Source: JBGSPL01 sp964511435
Lineage (GTDB): Bacteria > Patescibacteriota > CPR2 > UBA1875 > CAIMLA01
Reading direction: 5' to 3'
Assembly: GCA_964511435.1 (NCBI GenBank)
Contig: CAZEFH010000002.1
Coordinates: 1-64,000, forward strand
DNA: 64,000 nucleotides
Positions 1-6,954 of this stretch are shown here, piece after piece; position 1 is the first letter of the stretch; each line of letters opens with the position of its first letter. The notes beneath the pieces were generated by a model. The model did not search any database. It was not told the origin of the DNA and saw only the letters and a program-made list of their open reading frames with translations. A program made the position numbers and the translations under genes.

Positions 1-54
1 CCTCCGACCTTACGGACCGCAACCGTACGCTCTAATCCCCTGAGCTACAGGCGC
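1..54 (-). tRNA. tRNA-Arg (anticodon GCG), 3' part cut by window edge
   Basis: Read on the minus strand from 54, the sequence folds as a tRNA: 7-nt acceptor strand GCGCCTG, TA, D-stem GCTC/GAGC with loop AGGGGATTA, anticodon stem TACGG/CCGTA and a 7-nt loop TTGCGGT. Positions 34-36 are GCG, which reads Arg CGC/CGU codons. The T-arm and the 3' acceptor strand lie outside the window. Most bacteria instead carry tRNA-Arg with ACG, deaminated to ICG by TadA, so G34 is unusual. Confidence 0.88.
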
Positions 55-129
55 ATAAATAACCCGTTGATTATAGCCTATTTGGGGAAATAATTCAATC
101 ATTACCTCATACTAAAGCTATATTTGATA

Positions 130-138
130 TGTTAAAAT
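130..138 (+). promoter_or_regulatory. extended -10 promoter of pilB-like gene
   Basis: TG-T-TAAAAT, an extended -10 element. Transcription would begin near 145, which leaves the ribosome site at 148-155 inside the message but would exclude a start codon at 141. No convincing -35 is visible. Confidence 0.5.
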
Positions 139-158
139 AATTGATAAGGGGAGGGAAT

Positions 159-1778
159 TTGGCGGATCAGAAACAGATAAATGATGTCGCAAGCGATCTT
201 TATCGCAATGGACAAGAAGCAGAGACTCGTGAACGCGCCTCCCAGCTTGGTGTTGGCTATGCCGATCTTCGCCACAGCACTATACCTGACGAAGTACTTG
301 AATTTCTCTCAAAGGATGAGGTAATCAAATTTAAGGTTATTCCCCTCAAGAATGAGCCTCATCGCTTGTTCCTGGGTGTGGTTGAGCCAGAAAAAGACCT
401 GTCACTTTTGATTGACTCTCTAAGAAAAAACTATGCTATCACCGACACACCAGTGGCTCTAATATCTGAACCCTCATACCTCGATTACCTCACAAAGTAC
501 AATTCGATTCAGAAAATGGCACCTACTAACCTGGAAGACGAAAAGATAGACCTGACGAAAGTTGAAAATATCAAGAGCTTTGATGAGCTAGCCGATAGGT
601 TACAAGAAGCCCCGATTCAGGACTTACTGAAAATGATTCTAGTGGTAGCATTTGGTGCAGGTGCCTCCGACATTCACATTGAACCGCGTGAAGGGTATGC
701 CCGTATCCGCTATCGCCTAGACGGAACACTTCACGAGATAGCGACCCTTGACCCAGATAAATATAATTACGTCCTCTCACAGGTGGAGCTAAATGCCAAT
801 ATTAAGCTTAATGCTCCTTACCCGCAAGGTGGCCGTTTTTCAATTAAGTTTGAGAACCGTGACCTCGGAGTCCGTATCGAGACCATGCCGTCCTTGCACG
901 GAGACGACATCGTGATCCGTCTTTTCAATACTCAGTCAGAAACGTTGAAAATAGAACAGCTCGGGTTCTCTGATCACGACCTACCAGCAGTAAAAAATGC
1001 CATTTCCCGGCCTCACGGAATGATTCTGGTGGTCGGGCCGACCGGTGCAGGTAAAACCACAACCATATATTCGATTCTCAATATCTTAAATACCGAAGAT
1101 GTCAAAATTATTACCCTCGAAGACCCTGTGGAATACGAGATGCCAGGGACAACTCAGTCACAGATTAACGACGGTGAGTCATTTTCTGACCGCCTCAAGG
1201 CCGTACTCCGAGAAGATCCGGACATCATTATGGTTGGTGAGATTCGTGAGGCTAGCACCGCCGAAACAGCAATTCAAGCCGCTCTCACTGGACACCTACT
1301 CATCTCTACACTGCACGCGAACGACGCCATCACTGCCATTACTCGCCTATATGATATGATTGGCGACCCAACCATGATAACTGCCAGCACTAATATTATT
1401 ATTGCGCAGCGTCTTGTAAGAAAGATTTGCCCAGCATGCAAACAAGCATATCAGCCCACCGACTTCGAACTCAGTGAATTTAACAAAATATTTGAGAAAC
1501 TTCCAGCTCAGTTGCGACCCACCACAGAAATACAGTTTTATAAGGGCGCAGGATGCCCAGAGTGCCAACATATTGGTTTCAAGGGACGGGTAGGTATCTT
1601 TGAAGTCCTCGAGATGACAGGCGAGCTTCAGAAGCTTATTAATGAGCGGCACTCCATCTTTGAGCTTCGTGAAGCAGCTCGCAGTCTCGGATTTGCTACT
1701 ATGGAGCAAGACGGTGTACTGAAGGCAATTGCCGGAGAGACAACCCTCGGTGAAGTTCTTCGAGTAGTACGTGAATAG
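159..1778 (+). CDS. pilB: PilB/GspE-type secretion ATPase
   Basis: Hexameric ATPase of the type IV pilus / type II secretion family, acting at the inner face of the membrane to drive pilin assembly. About 539 residues. The N-terminal part is the MshEN/GspE-N type domain. The ATPase part shows Walker A GPTGAGKTTT near residue 293, an Asp box LEDPVEY, Walker B with DIIMVGE near 355, and a four-cysteine zinc motif (CPACK...CPEC) typical of PilB/GspE. The TTG at 159 is chosen because GGGGAGGG lies at 148-155; the in-frame TTG at 141 would be upstream of the ribosome site and close to the -10 box. No pilin, pilC or pilT lies next to it in this window, so its partner genes are elsewhere. Confidence 0.9.
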   Translation: MADQKQINDVASDLYRNGQEAETRERASQLGVGYADLRHSTIPDEVLEFLSKDEVIKFKVIPLKNEPHRLFLGVVEPEKDLSLLIDSLRKNYAITDTPVALISEPSYLDYLTKYNSIQKMAPTNLEDEKIDLTKVENIKSFDELADRLQEAPIQDLLKMILVVAFGAGASDIHIEPREGYARIRYRLDGTLHEIATLDPDKYNYVLSQVELNANIKLNAPYPQGGRFSIKFENRDLGVRIETMPSLHGDDIVIRLFNTQSETLKIEQLGFSDHDLPAVKNAISRPHGMILVVGPTGAGKTTTIYSILNILNTEDVKIITLEDPVEYEMPGTTQSQINDGESFSDRLKAVLREDPDIIMVGEIREASTAETAIQAALTGHLLISTLHANDAITAITRLYDMIGDPTMITASTNIIIAQRLVRKICPACKQAYQPTDFELSEFNKIFEKLPAQLRPTTEIQFYKGAGCPECQHIGFKGRVGIFEVLEMTGELQKLINERHSIFELREAARSLGFATMEQDGVLKAIAGETTLGEVLRVVRE

Positions 1779-1805
1779 CCAGCAAGGTCTTCCACTCTCT
1801 ACTGC

Positions 1806-2498
1806 TTAATCCCTAGAGAGTACCATCCCCCACACTTCCCTATATCCTTGTTGTCGTAATATCTTGGCACATTCCTCAAGAGTAGCGCCTGTGGTATAAA
1901 CATCATCAACTACCAGGATGCGCTTGTTCATACCTGCCGCATGGCCGGCATCTAGAATACTGCCAGGCGCATTTGCAAGCCTTTCCTTCCTAGTTAATCC
2001 CACTTGATGAAGGGTATCTTTTGGCCTTGCTAAAGCTTCTAAGTAAATCAGGCCTGCTTTCTGAGCAAGATAGTCTCCCAGCTCTGCGGCTTGATTATAT
2101 CCACGCTGGCTCAAGCGGACTGGACTGGTTGGGACAGATGTAATGAGCGGCCGTTTTTTCTTTAAGAATTCACCGTATTGCTTGTATAACATATCGCCAA
2201 AAACTGGAGTTATTGCCTTTATAGGGCCGTATTTGTACTTCCAGATCAATGTTTTTAGTACTCCGTCATGTGATCCGAGCACCATTACTCCGGTTAGATT
2301 GCTATGTTGCCGGCAACCAGGGCATGTTTGACCGTGAGGCGATAGTTTCTTACATATAGGGCACACCTCAGTATTTATGATTTCTACATTTTGGCTACAG
2401 GTAGGACAAAGTATTGTCCCCCATTTACCACAGATACAGTGGTAAGGATAGACCGCCTCAACTATACTGTCTGAGAGATATTGAAATAGTTCTTGCAT
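1806..2498 (-). CDS. comF: ComF-family phosphoribosyltransferase-like protein
   Basis: ComF family, needed for DNA uptake in competent bacteria, probably acting with ssDNA at the inner membrane. 230 residues. The N-terminus has paired CxxC zinc-binding motifs (CICGKWG..CPTC, CPICKK..CPGC). The C-terminal half is a type I phosphoribosyltransferase fold with the PRPP loop motif ILVVDDVYTTGAT near residue 195-207. The start at 2498 is preceded by GAGAAGG. It is convergent with the PilB-like gene, with only 27 nt between their ends, and lies downstream of the PaaX-like gene on the same strand. One of the three palindromes sits just in front of its ribosome site. ComF next to a PilB-like ATPase fits a natural-transformation role, although comEA/comEC are not seen here. 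Confidence 0.85.
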   Translation of the reverse strand: MQELFQYLSDSIVEAVYPYHCICGKWGTILCPTCSQNVEIINTEVCPICKKLSPHGQTCPGCRQHSNLTGVMVLGSHDGVLKTLIWKYKYGPIKAITPVFGDMLYKQYGEFLKKKRPLITSVPTSPVRLSQRGYNQAAELGDYLAQKAGLIYLEALARPKDTLHQVGLTRKERLANAPGSILDAGHAAGMNKRILVVDDVYTTGATLEECAKILRQQGYREVWGMVLSRD

Positions 2499-2513
2499 CA
2501 GGACAACCTTCTC

Positions 2514-2537
2514 AATAATATGCTATGGCATATTATT
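2514..2537. promoter_or_regulatory. 24-bp palindrome, copy 1 (likely operator)
   Basis: Arms AATAATATGC / GCATATTATT are perfect inverted repeats around the 4-nt centre TATG. The site lies 14 nt after the stop of the PaaX-like gene and 15 nt before the comF start codon. It shares both arms exactly with copy 2 at 3175-3198. Inferred binding site of the neighbouring regulator; it could also act as an RNA hairpin in a read-through transcript. Confidence 0.65.
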
Positions 2538-2551
2538 AGCGAATTCTCTTC

Positions 2552-3121
2552 TTAAATCCCGAATTTCTTCCTCAGCTCTAGCTCACCCTCAATCTTGTCC
2601 ACTAGCAATATCTTTACGAATTGCTTTACCTCATATGCGACGCGTATAAGCTCTATCTGGTTATGACATTCATATGGATGAACATAGACACTGTGTTGAA
2701 GTTGAATAAACCCTAGCTGATCAAGCTTCTTCTTGAAGGCGTTGCGTGACGACTTGCGCTCTTCTGGGATGTCAAAAAGGACCATTCGCCACTTGCGGTC
2801 CCACCATTCTAACTTATCTATCTTCAGGCTTTCTAGCTGATAGACAAGTGCCCGGCGCTCGCCCTCAGGCAAAATCGAAAGTTGGATACCATTTTTCTTT
2901 TCGCTATAAGTGATTAGCTTTTGCCTTTCTAGGGCCCGTAGCTTATTACGCAATCTAAAACGACGAATTTTGCCTTCGTCTATAAACATTCTTGAAACAT
3001 TGAGCCTATGATAAGGATCCAGGAATGACTCTGCTAGAGACCCGCCCGCCTCAGTCAGGGCCAATAAGATCTCTTTAGTTATTTGAAGTCCCTCAGCTCG
3101 CGCTGATACAGTCTTAGCCAT
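2552..3121 (-). CDS. PaaX/Cas2-like winged-helix regulator
   Basis: About 189 residues. The N-terminal half looks like a winged-helix DNA-binding domain (LRALERQKLITYSEKKNG). The C-terminal half (from about KWRMVLFDIPEERK) is the Cas2-like ferredoxin fold found at the end of PaaX-type repressors (FIQLQHSVYVHPYEC). PaaX family members bind palindromic operators as dimers. The ATG at 3121 is preferred over 3163 because GGAAGG lies 8 nt upstream. No cas genes or CRISPR array lie nearby, so a Cas2 role is not supported. Three palindromes lie around the gene: one after its stop, two in the divergent region towards hsp20. Autoregulation together with comF and hsp20 control is the simplest inference. 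Confidence 0.7.
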   Translation of the reverse strand: MAKTVSARAEGLQITKEILLALTEAGGSLAESFLDPYHRLNVSRMFIDEGKIRRFRLRNKLRALERQKLITYSEKKNGIQLSILPEGERRALVYQLESLKIDKLEWWDRKWRMVLFDIPEERKSSRNAFKKKLDQLGFIQLQHSVYVHPYECHNQIELIRVAYEVKQFVKILLVDKIEGELELRKKFGI

Positions 3122-3174
3122 AAACACCCTTCCTAAGCTAGTTATATCATATACTATTCGCAATATAATTGTCC

Positions 3175-3198
3175 AATAATATGCTGTAGCATATTATT
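3175..3198. promoter_or_regulatory. 24-bp palindrome, copy 2 (likely operator)
   Basis: Arms AATAATATGC / GCATATTATT around the centre TGTA, the same arms as copy 1. It ends 53 nt upstream of the PaaX-like start, abutting a possible -35 (TTGGAC on the minus strand), a good place for autorepression. Confidence 0.7.
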
Positions 3199-3235
3199 AA
3201 ATCATTACTTGTAAGGGTGGCTATAAATAACTTTC

Positions 3236-3259
3236 AATAGGATGCTATAGCATCTTATT
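3236..3259. promoter_or_regulatory. 24-bp palindrome, copy 3 (likely operator)
   Basis: Arms AATAGGATGC / GCATCTTATT around TATA; one mismatch between arms and three bases different from copies 1 and 2 in total, but same length and centre. It starts 61 nt after the start of copy 2 (about six helical turns) and lies about 70 nt upstream of a possible hsp20 promoter (TTGCTT at 3308, GATTAT 17 nt later). Confidence 0.65.
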
Positions 3260-3365
3260 AAATAATTTTGTACTTAAAAATATATTTTTTACCTTATATC
3301 TGAGACTTGCTTTATTTATTTCTTCGTGAGATTATTATCACAGAAATATCGAAGGAGGGAATAAT

Positions 3366-3827
3366 ATGATGATGCTACCAAGCAAGAAGAGTAAAAAGGC
3401 TCCAAGTCCAGTTACAGAGGAGAGTTTTTTTCTTGAGGACAATATCTTAACGGAAGACTGGCTAGATACGCCGGTAGTAGCCGCACCAGAAGAGCCAGCA
3501 CTTGACGGCCAGCTTGCTGTAGATATCTATGAAACTGCCAAGGAAATGGTAATCAAGGCACCTGTCGCCGGTGTAGCAGGAGACGACATTGACATTACTG
3601 TGACTGACGAAATGGTAATTGTTCGTGGTGAACGCAAAGACGTCAAAGAAGTAGATCTCGGATCATACCATGCCCAGGAATGCTACTGGGGATCATTCTC
3701 TCGTACCATCAGCCTTCCCAAGAAGGGTCTTGCTGACGAGGCTAAGGCCGACTTTGACAAGGGGATTCTCACAATTCGGATACCAAAGGCAGAGACTAAT
3801 AAGCTCAGAAAACTAAAGGTAAGCTAG
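3366..3827 (+). CDS. hsp20: Small heat-shock protein, Hsp20/alpha-crystallin family
   Basis: ATP-independent holdase chaperone of the cytoplasm. 153 residues: a variable acidic N-terminus to about residue 48, then an alpha-crystallin domain (DIYETAKEMVIKAPVAGV..., DEMVIVRGERKD, SFSRTISLPKKG, ADFDKGILTIRIPK). A C-terminal IxI motif is not obvious. Strong ribosome site AGGAGGG 7 nt before the ATG. The next gene begins 8 nt after its stop, so it probably heads the transcript that carries the type IV pilin-like genes. Two palindromes attributed to the divergent PaaX-like regulator lie in its upstream region. Confidence 0.93.
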   Translation: MMMLPSKKSKKAPSPVTEESFFLEDNILTEDWLDTPVVAAPEEPALDGQLAVDIYETAKEMVIKAPVAGVAGDDIDITVTDEMVIVRGERKDVKEVDLGSYHAQECYWGSFSRTISLPKKGLADEAKADFDKGILTIRIPKAETNKLRKLKVS

Positions 3828-3835
3828 GGGACACA

Positions 3836-4210
3836 TTGATTTCTAAAAGAGCGCAGCAGGCATATCTCGCATCAACTCTTGCCTTGGTGTCACTGGTTCC
3901 TAGGTTTGTTTTTGCGGCTCTACTTGAAAAACCAACTTTTTATCTCTTTACAGTAAAAGCTAGCTGTGAGGACACCGAAGTTCTTACTTGTTGGATTGCT
4001 AGTGTCTTTAGTTGGTCTCAAATGGCAATATTGCTGCTATCAACTGTAGTTATTGTGCTCGCTGGCATAATATACATGACTAGCGCTGGGAACGAAAGAC
4101 AGATTACTCTTGCAAAGAAGCTGATTTTGGGCGCCCTAACAGGCGTCACTGTGATTGTCCTAGGAAAATTTTTCCTAACAGTAGTAATAGGGGTGCCATG
4201 GGTAAATTAA
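3836..4210 (+). CDS. T4SS pilin-like protein 1
   Basis: 124 residues, TTG start, 8 nt after hsp20. N-terminal signal-like segment (residues about 8-28, ending FVFA-AL), then two predicted membrane helices (about 60-80 and 97-118) joined by a short polar loop ITYMTSAGNERQ-type motif, here IYMTSAGNER. This is the layout of the VirB2/TrbC-like small pilins common in CPR T4SS loci (T4SS pilin family). It is the most divergent of six tandem copies and has two cysteines (CEDTEVLTCW) in the first exposed loop. Overlaps the next gene by 13 nt. Membrane location expected; pilus or membrane-pore role is inferred from the family. Confidence 0.72.
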   Translation: MISKRAQQAYLASTLALVSLVPRFVFAALLEKPTFYLFTVKASCEDTEVLTCWIASVFSWSQMAILLLSTVVIVLAGIIYMTSAGNERQITLAKKLILGALTGVTVIVLGKFFLTVVIGVPWVN

Positions 4211-4674
4211 GTAAATCATTACAAATATTGATGATATCTTTGGCTGTATGTTTCGCTATAAATCCATTGTTTGTCTCTGCCGAAGATAATTCGACCTCAA
4301 TAGACTTGGGTAAAAATAAAATTAACGAAGAAATCACTCCGACGAAGTGTGATCCTCCTATTGGAAATGGAAAAACTTATACGAATGGCTTGCTTGAGGG
4401 TGTGCCCTGCAATAAGGCCATCGCTACAAGGGGGGCCGTCGTTAAAATTATAGAAAATGTCCTAAACAAGATACTCTTGCCAGTCTCGGGTGTTCTATTT
4501 GTGATTATGTTTATAGTCGGTGGTATCGCCTATATGACCTCGACTGGGAACGAAGAACGGGCAAAGAAAGCCAAGAAGATCCTTACAGCCGCAATCATAG
4601 GACTGCTTATTTCTGCCCTCGCTTACGCAATAGTACTTACCTTCATCAATCTACTTGGAGGATCGGTAACATGA
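4198..4674 (+). CDS. T4SS pilin-like protein 2
   Basis: 158 residues, the longest of the six paralogues because of an extra hydrophilic insert after the signal segment (residues about 30-75, with CDPPIGNGK and a second cysteine in VPCNK). Signal-like segment at 8-28 ending FVSA-ED; two membrane helices at roughly 97-117 and 131-152 with the family motif AYMTSTGNEERAKKAKKIL between them. The cysteine pair may form a disulfide outside the membrane. Ends in ATGA overlap with the next gene, which implies translational coupling. Confidence 0.75.
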   Translation: MGKLSKSLQILMISLAVCFAINPLFVSAEDNSTSIDLGKNKINEEITPTKCDPPIGNGKTYTNGLLEGVPCNKAIATRGAVVKIIENVLNKILLPVSGVLFVIMFIVGGIAYMTSTGNEERAKKAKKILTAAIIGLLISALAYAIVLTFINLLGGSVT

Positions 4675-5048
4675 TAAACATACGCGATTTTGGTAACTGG
4701 ACAGGGATAACTATACTAAGCCTCATACCGAGCAGCCTTTATGCGGCCAACCCCAAAATAAGCCCGTTCGATGTAACAAACGATACTACCATACTGTCGT
4801 ACCTTAGGAGAACCAAAAACTATCTACTCGGCTTTGCGGGGGGTATTGCAATTCTTTTTATCATCATTGGGGCAGTTCAGATGATCACGTCTTCCGGCAA
4901 TCCTCAGAGACTGGAGACTGCAAAGAAGACCCTTACTTACGCTGTTATCGGACTACTTGCAGTGTTACTATCTAGCGTGATACTTGGTGTCATTATGGGA
5001 GACTTTTTACCGGCAGTGTTTAACGGATCTGGAGACCCTTACCAATGA
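4671..5048 (+). CDS. T4SS pilin-like protein 3
   Basis: 125 residues, start in ATGA overlap with the gene before it and stop in ATGA overlap with the gene after it. Signal-like segment ends near SLYA-AN; two membrane helices with the loop motif MITSSGNPQRLETAKKTLT. It has no cysteines, and the loop carries NP in place of the usual NE, so it is a distinct type among the six. Same inferred role as its neighbours. Confidence 0.74.
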   Translation: MINIRDFGNWTGITILSLIPSSLYAANPKISPFDVTNDTTILSYLRRTKNYLLGFAGGIAILFIIIGAVQMITSSGNPQRLETAKKTLTYAVIGLLAVLLSSVILGVIMGDFLPAVFNGSGDPYQ

Positions 5049-5404
5049 AAAAGTTACAGACTATCTTGCTTACACTACTGTCTTTATTACCAGCATCAGC
5101 TTTTGCAGCCTGTACCACGGGAAGTGATAACGTCACATTGTGTACATTGGGTAGTGGAGCGGGAGCCAATAAGGTTGCTGAGTTGGTTAATAAAGTGACT
5201 GGCTGGGTACTGGGATTTGGTGCAAGTATAGCAGTACTATTTGTTATTTTCGGAGGATTTCAATACATTACTGCTGCCGGAAATGAGAAACAAGCCGAAA
5301 CTGCAAAACAGACCCTAACCTGGGCTATTCTAGGTTTAGTTGTTATGCTGCTAGCATATGTAATAGTAAAATTAATCACTAATGCTACAAATTCTGTCTT
5401 ATAA
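5045..5404 (+). CDS. T4SS pilin-like protein 4
   Basis: 119 residues. Clear signal peptide (MKKLQTILLTLLSLLPASAFA-AC), two cysteines right after the predicted cleavage region (ACTTGSDNVTLCTL), then two membrane helices with GASIAVLFVIFGGFQYITAA and the loop AGNEKQAETAKQTLT. Closest in sequence to the next paralogue, which suggests a recent duplication of this pair. Start overlaps the previous stop as ATGA. Confidence 0.78.
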   Translation: MKKLQTILLTLLSLLPASAFAACTTGSDNVTLCTLGSGAGANKVAELVNKVTGWVLGFGASIAVLFVIFGGFQYITAAGNEKQAETAKQTLTWAILGLVVMLLAYVIVKLITNATNSVL

Positions 5405-5428
5405 GAAGACTGGGAGGAAGGAGATATT

Positions 5429-5848
5429 TTGAAGAAAACAATAAATACCGTTCTTGTCGGAATAGTAGGACTGCTACCTTCAAGCATAATTGCAGCTGGC
5501 GGTTGTGGAGTAAACACCGACACAACCAGTGACAATTACGGTAAGGTAACACCTTGCACAAGTACAAGTCAAAGTGTTGGCGGCTTGATCGTAAAAATTA
5601 CCAACTGGGTGCTAGGATTTGGGGCCTCTATAGCCATCCTTTTCATAATCTATGGGGGATTTTTATATCTCACCGCGGCTGGGAACGAAAAACAAGCCGA
5701 GTCTGCAAAGCAAACATTGACCTACGCAGTTATCGGGCTTATTGTAATATTACTCGCATATGTTATCGTTTCACTTGTCGGTAACGTCACTGGGGCAATA
5801 TTAACCACCACTACACCTACTGCCGCCACAACACCTACTACGCCATAA
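5429..5848 (+). CDS. T4SS pilin-like protein 5
   Basis: 139 residues. TTG start supported by GGAAGGAG 6 nt upstream. Signal peptide to about residue 22, cysteine pair (GGCGVN...TPCTS), two membrane helices with GASIAILFIIYGGFLYLTAA and AGNEKQAESAKQTLT, then a Thr/Pro-rich tail (TTTTPTAATTPTTP) not present in the other copies. Such a tail could be an exposed, glycosylatable end; that is inference only. Confidence 0.78.
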   Translation: MKKTINTVLVGIVGLLPSSIIAAGGCGVNTDTTSDNYGKVTPCTSTSQSVGGLIVKITNWVLGFGASIAILFIIYGGFLYLTAAGNEKQAESAKQTLTYAVIGLIVILLAYVIVSLVGNVTGAILTTTTPTAATTPTTP

Positions 5849-5873
5849 ATTATTAATATATTTAGGAGGAATA

Positions 5874-6248
5874 ATGAAAAAACTAACATCTTCAGTACTA
5901 ACTGCTGCCGGTACTTTGGCCGCTATGCCTGTACTTGCCGCTGATACCAGCGACGTCAACAACAACGCCGGTCTAAACCCAATCACCGTCAGTGATCCTA
6001 ATACCCTAAGCATCGGAAATGTACTTTCAAACATCATCCTCTGGGTACTCGGCTTTTCAGCTGCCGTAGCCGTACTTTTCCTTATCATCGGCGGTCTACA
6101 GTATATCACTGCCAGTGGTAACGAGAAACGTGCAGAAGCTGCTAAGCAAACTATTATGTATGCCGTTATCGGTCTTATCGTCATCCTACTTTCATTTGTC
6201 ATCGTAGGCTTTATCAAGGCCAACATCGGCGGCGTTGTCGGTCAGTAA
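5874..6248 (+). CDS. T4SS pilin-like protein 6
   Basis: 124 residues, ATG with strong site TAGGAGGAATA. Signal peptide ending PVLA-AD, Asn/Asp-rich short exposed segment without cysteines, then two membrane helices with the loop ASGNEKRAEAAKQTIM. Its codon choice (many ATC, GTC, CTT) resembles highly expressed genes more than the other five copies do, and its ribosome site is the best of the set, so it may be the major subunit. It is the last pilin before a strong terminator. Confidence 0.78.
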   Translation: MKKLTSSVLTAAGTLAAMPVLAADTSDVNNNAGLNPITVSDPNTLSIGNVLSNIILWVLGFSAAVAVLFLIIGGLQYITASGNEKRAEAAKQTIMYAVIGLIVILLSFVIVGFIKANIGGVVGQ

Positions 6249-6270
6249 TCTAAAAGGTAAGACTAGGCTA

Positions 6271-6299
6271 ATAAAAGACCTCGTCACGAGGTCTTTTAT
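6271..6299 (+). terminator. Rho-independent terminator after pilin genes
   Basis: 13-bp perfect stem ATAAAAGACCTCG / CGAGGTCTTTTAT with a 3-nt loop, 22 nt after the last pilin stop. The stem contains A and T runs on both sides, so it could work in both directions. Confidence 0.88.
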
Positions 6300-6325
6300 C
6301 ATTTTCTTATGTAAGTAAAATACAT

Positions 6326-6354
6326 TTGACATAAATGTAAAATTATTTTATAAT
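6326..6354 (+). promoter_or_regulatory. Consensus sigma-70 promoter of high-GC cassette A
   Basis: TTGACA, 17-nt spacer, TATAAT: an exact match to the consensus. It sits in AT-rich sequence directly before the GC-rich transcribed region (leader about 6361-6420). Confidence 0.88.
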
Positions 6355-6420
6355 ACCATCAAGTTCACGTCGCACCCAGCCAGAACATCCAGCTCTCACA
6401 TCGCCTCGGAAGGAGGAGAC

Positions 6421-6834
6421 ATGAGCACAAACGGAACCGTAAACGCAAGTGAAGGTGTCACGCTTCCGAAGTGGCTAGCCTACCTTATGGCCATAGTCAT
6501 TGTCCTTGCAGGTGCTACGTACCTGTACAAGGAGGTGGTGAAGCCGGCAGGGCAGAAGACAGCCGAGTTCGCGCAGACTGCAGCCGAAGCGACCGGAAAC
6601 GACCGGTCCGAGATGCTCAGGTGTGTCGCGAATATCGACAACGTCACAGTATCTACCGAGAATCTACACTTCTACCCTGCAAAGGATGAGAAGGAGGCAT
6701 ACTACTGCGATGTTCCTGTAGCGGTCGGCGACCCCGACTCAGGCAACATCATCACGTACAGGCTGTCCTTCCGTAAGTACGAAGGGGCGTGGATGTACAG
6801 CATAGACTCCGAAACCCCAGGCAAACTCCAATAG
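6421..6834 (+). CDS. High-GC anchored protein of unknown function (cassette A)
   Basis: 137 residues; not recognised. One membrane helix at about 17-37 with the N-terminus predicted inside, then a soluble extracytoplasmic domain with two cysteines (MLRCVAN, YYCDVP) that may pair. Hand count of 240 bases from its start gives about 56% GC, well above the following T4SS gene. It has its own consensus promoter, a strong ribosome site (AAGGAGGAG) and its own terminator, and it separates the pilin genes from the VirB6-like gene. Composition and self-contained layout match the cassettes at 50.0-51.1 kb and 57.2-57.7 kb, so it looks like transferred DNA rather than an original member of the operon. 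Confidence 0.78.
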   Translation: MSTNGTVNASEGVTLPKWLAYLMAIVIVLAGATYLYKEVVKPAGQKTAEFAQTAAEATGNDRSEMLRCVANIDNVTVSTENLHFYPAKDEKEAYYCDVPVAVGDPDSGNIITYRLSFRKYEGAWMYSIDSETPGKLQ

Positions 6835-6858
6835 TGCGCAGGGGCAGGGGCTTGTTGA

Positions 6859-6897
6859 AAGGCCGTCAACGTGAACGTTGGCGGCCTTGCGCCTTTT
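6859..6897 (+). terminator. Terminator of high-GC cassette A
   Basis: Hairpin AAGGCCG-T-CAACG / CGTTG-G-CGGCCTT (12 pairs plus one T-G wobble, loop TGAA), followed by GCGCCTTTT. It lies 24 nt after the stop codon. Confidence 0.85.
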
Positions 6898-6920
6898 AGC
6901 TAGCAACTAAATATTTTATA

Positions 6921-6948
6921 TTGAACAATAGACTTTTAACGATATAAT
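6921..6948 (+). promoter_or_regulatory. Promoter of VirB6-like gene, probably leaderless
   Basis: TTGAAC, 16-nt spacer, TATAAT. The -10 ends 6 nt before the ATG at 6955, so transcription would begin at or next to the start codon. No ribosome site is present in front of the ATG, consistent with a leaderless message. Confidence 0.65.
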
Positions 6949-6954
6949 AATATT

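Noticed and set aside
141..158. TTG at 141 as start of the PilB-like gene
   Set aside because: It lies before the ribosome site at 148-155 and right after the -10 box; TTG at 159 has correct spacing.
2552..3260. Cas2-like domain and short palindromes as signs of a CRISPR-Cas locus
   Set aside because: The C-terminal Cas2-like fold also occurs in PaaX-type regulators; there is no array of repeats with equal spacers and no cas1, cas9 or other cas gene nearby.
4671..5048. UGA as a sense codon (SR1/Gracilibacteria code)
   Set aside because: Several genes end in TGA within ATGA overlaps and read properly with the standard code.
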